Shown in pieces: positions 16,552-17,761 of a DNA stretch of 17,761 nucleotides. Positions within the stretch are counted from its first letter, which is position 1, and the number at the start of each line of letters is the position of its first letter. The stretch lies in assembly GCA_017997825.1 (NCBI GenBank), contig JAGOEH010000054.1, positions 1 to 17,761 of the forward strand, written 5' to 3'. The notes below the pieces were generated by a model. That model made no database searches. It was not told where the DNA came from and saw nothing but the letters and a program-made list of their open reading frames with translations. Origin of the DNA: Candidatus Delongbacteria bacterium (GTDB lineage: Bacteria; JAGOEH01). A program made the translations under genes and the position numbers.

Positions 16552-16608
16552 CCCAGCATTCAGTATGATTTGGATTACGGAATCCTGTTCACTACACTCT
16601 TGCGAGGA

Positions 16609-17160
16609 TTAAAAACTGCATCCCAGCTTGAGAGAGGCTTCCGATGAGGTTTTAACCGAATAGGTATCATCATTGAATTTAATCTTCCGATCTCCTGCGA
16701 TTGGGATATGGATCGCCACCCAGGGATTGATATATAACCAACGGTAAAAATAATAGGTATATCCGCTTCCAAGAGTGAATATTGAAGTCTGATAGTCCTT
16801 TTTATGACCGGAACTCGTCTGCTTTACATTTCCATCCCAGATTTCAAAACCGCTGCCGATCCACCAGCCATGAAATCCCTTTTGAGGGTAATAATCCACA
16901 ATCAGCGCCTTGACATCCAATACATTATCCTTAAATCCGGAGGGAGTCACAAAATCAGGAGTTGTCAGGTGCGACAGCACCATTCGACTGCGCCAATGCT
17001 CATATCCGCCGATCAGGGAGGCATAATAGCCATCGAAAACGAATGGGATAACATCCAACTCAGTCCCGACCATCCATTGACGGAAAATCTTCTGCTGGGC
17101 ATTCATCGGTCCAATAAAGCTCAACAGCATAACAACCAAAACCGTTTTCAACGAATTCAT
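16609..17160 (-). CDS. Small predicted outer-membrane beta-barrel protein
   Basis: I do not recognise a named family for this 183-residue protein. It has a signal peptide (1-21, MLLSFIGPMNA before QQ), then alternating aromatic and polar strands rich in Y, W and G, and ends in a strand with C-terminal phenylalanine (LKLGCSF), the usual barrel-assembly signal. This suggests a six- to eight-strand outer-membrane barrel. Its ribosome site GGGGAG lies six bases before ATG 17160 and overlaps the stop codon of the upstream repeat lipoprotein, so the two are translationally coupled and probably work together at the outer membrane. It converges on the antitoxin gene, with 57 bases between the stops. 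Confidence 0.7.
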   Translation of the reverse strand: MNSLKTVLVVMLLSFIGPMNAQQKIFRQWMVGTELDVIPFVFDGYYASLIGGYEHWRSRMVLSHLTTPDFVTPSGFKDNVLDVKALIVDYYPQKGFHGWWIGSGFEIWDGNVKQTSSGHKKDYQTSIFTLGSGYTYYFYRWLYINPWVAIHIPIAGDRKIKFNDDTYSVKTSSEASLKLGCSF

Positions 17161-17163
17161 GGA

Positions 17164-17761
17164 TTACTCCCCTATCACCCGACCATCCGGATCAAAATTC
17201 AGGTGGGTATTCTTTTTATAGGTAACGCCATGGATGGTCTGCTCATTGGCCAAGGTAGCCTGTTTGAGTGACCCGTTTGCATGCAATACAATCTGATGCA
17301 TGATGCTGCCTCGGCACATGATCGCGCCGATTTCCACATCGTTCGGGGCAAAAAAGGAGTTAAGTTTTCCATCGGGATAAAAGCTGGTCGTGATGCCCTT
17401 GGGGCCTCCCCCACCCCGGCAGAGGTGTCCCTGGATCTCGGTATCCTTTGGAAAAACAGCCATCAACCGGCCATTCCGGAATAGGATCCAGGTATCTTCG
17501 GCAAAGGAAATATTTTGGATGGTTACGGAATCACTGAGCTGAAAAAGGGTAAGCTTCCAATCCCCGGTAAAATGAGCCCAATCGGAAGCGCAGGGATAGC
17601 CTTCGATTATTGTATTATGTTTCAGCTTGCCGATGACACAGAGTGTATCCTGATCATTGACGGCATACCGGATTTTTTCGAATTCCACCCCGTGCACCGA
17701 CCGGTTATACTCCCATGACGTATAGCCGCAGGTTATTAGCAGTAAAAGGATCCCTCCGGTT
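17164..17761 (-). CDS. Repeat-containing putative lipoprotein, N-terminus beyond right edge
   Basis: The frame stays open to the right edge: 198 residues are visible and the true start lies outside. An internal GTG at 17697 could be mistaken for the start, but upstream codons encode GILLLLITCGYTS, a hydrophobic stretch ending in a cysteine that looks like a lipoprotein signal (the T before C is not ideal). The rest is built from imperfect repeats of about 23-28 residues with a core of NG-L, a hydrophobic patch, then a DTEIQG- or DVEIGA-like turn and often CRG: copies start near NGRLMAVF, PDGKLNSFF, NGSLKQATL and PDGRVIGE. This resembles MORN-like or YwqK-like surface repeats. No function is assigned. 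It is coupled to the barrel gene downstream. Confidence 0.7.
   Translation of the reverse strand, partial: TGGILLLLITCGYTSWEYNRSVHGVEFEKIRYAVNDQDTLCVIGKLKHNTIIEGYPCASDWAHFTGDWKLTLFQLSDSVTIQNISFAEDTWILFRNGRLMAVFPKDTEIQGHLCRGGGGPKGITTSFYPDGKLNSFFAPNDVEIGAIMCRGSIMHQIVLHANGSLKQATLANEQTIHGVTYKKNTHLNFDPDGRVIGE

Noticed and set aside
16570-16583. GGATT-ACGG-AATCC hairpin between convergent genes as a bidirectional terminator
   Set aside because: Only five pairs and no T tract on either side, so it cannot be supported as a terminator.

Overview
The window looks like a chromosomal segment from an uncultured member of the FCB group (relatives of Bacteroidota such as Calditrichota, KSB1, Marinimicrobia or Ignavibacteria). 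The strongest clue is a secreted multidomain protein (12502-14811) that ends in a FlgD-like sorting domain with the YPNPFN signature. Other clues are a Gram-negative envelope gene set (GT9 glycosyltransferase, outer-membrane barrel, lipoproteins), a LytS/LytTR two-component pair and frequent Fn3 linkers. Clear AAGGAG-type ribosome sites and sigma70-like TTGACA/TATAAT promoters argue against Bacteroidia proper. The placement is inference.

Layout. 1-11933 is all minus strand. From the left: a secreted M23 peptidase with Ig/Fn3 and Rossmann-like domains, cut by the left edge; a class II CPD photolyase preceded by a GT9 glycosyltransferase; a LytTR response regulator preceded by its LytS-type kinase; a metallophosphatase-fold protein that has lost most metal ligands; and two tandem paralogous GHL10 lipoproteins. 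A 568-base divergent region holds promoters for both sides. 12502-16551 is plus strand: a glycerophosphodiesterase-LamG-sorting-domain protein, then a HigB-like toxin with a HigA-like antitoxin fused to an ImmA/IrrE zinc protease. 16609-17761 is minus strand: a small outer-membrane barrel protein translationally coupled to a repeat lipoprotein that is cut by the right edge.

How the genes fit together. Most products act in or on the envelope: peptidoglycan cleavage (M23, GHL10 pair), surface glycan assembly (GT9), phospholipid headgroup turnover (GDPD) and membrane sensing (LytS/LytTR). LytTR control of the neighbouring wall genes is a guess. I found no RNA genes, insertion sequences, CRISPR arrays or phage genes. 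The best candidates for a closer look are the degenerate metallophosphatase, the toxin-antitoxin-protease module, the structured leader of the GDPD gene and the unexplained spacer at 12047-12360.
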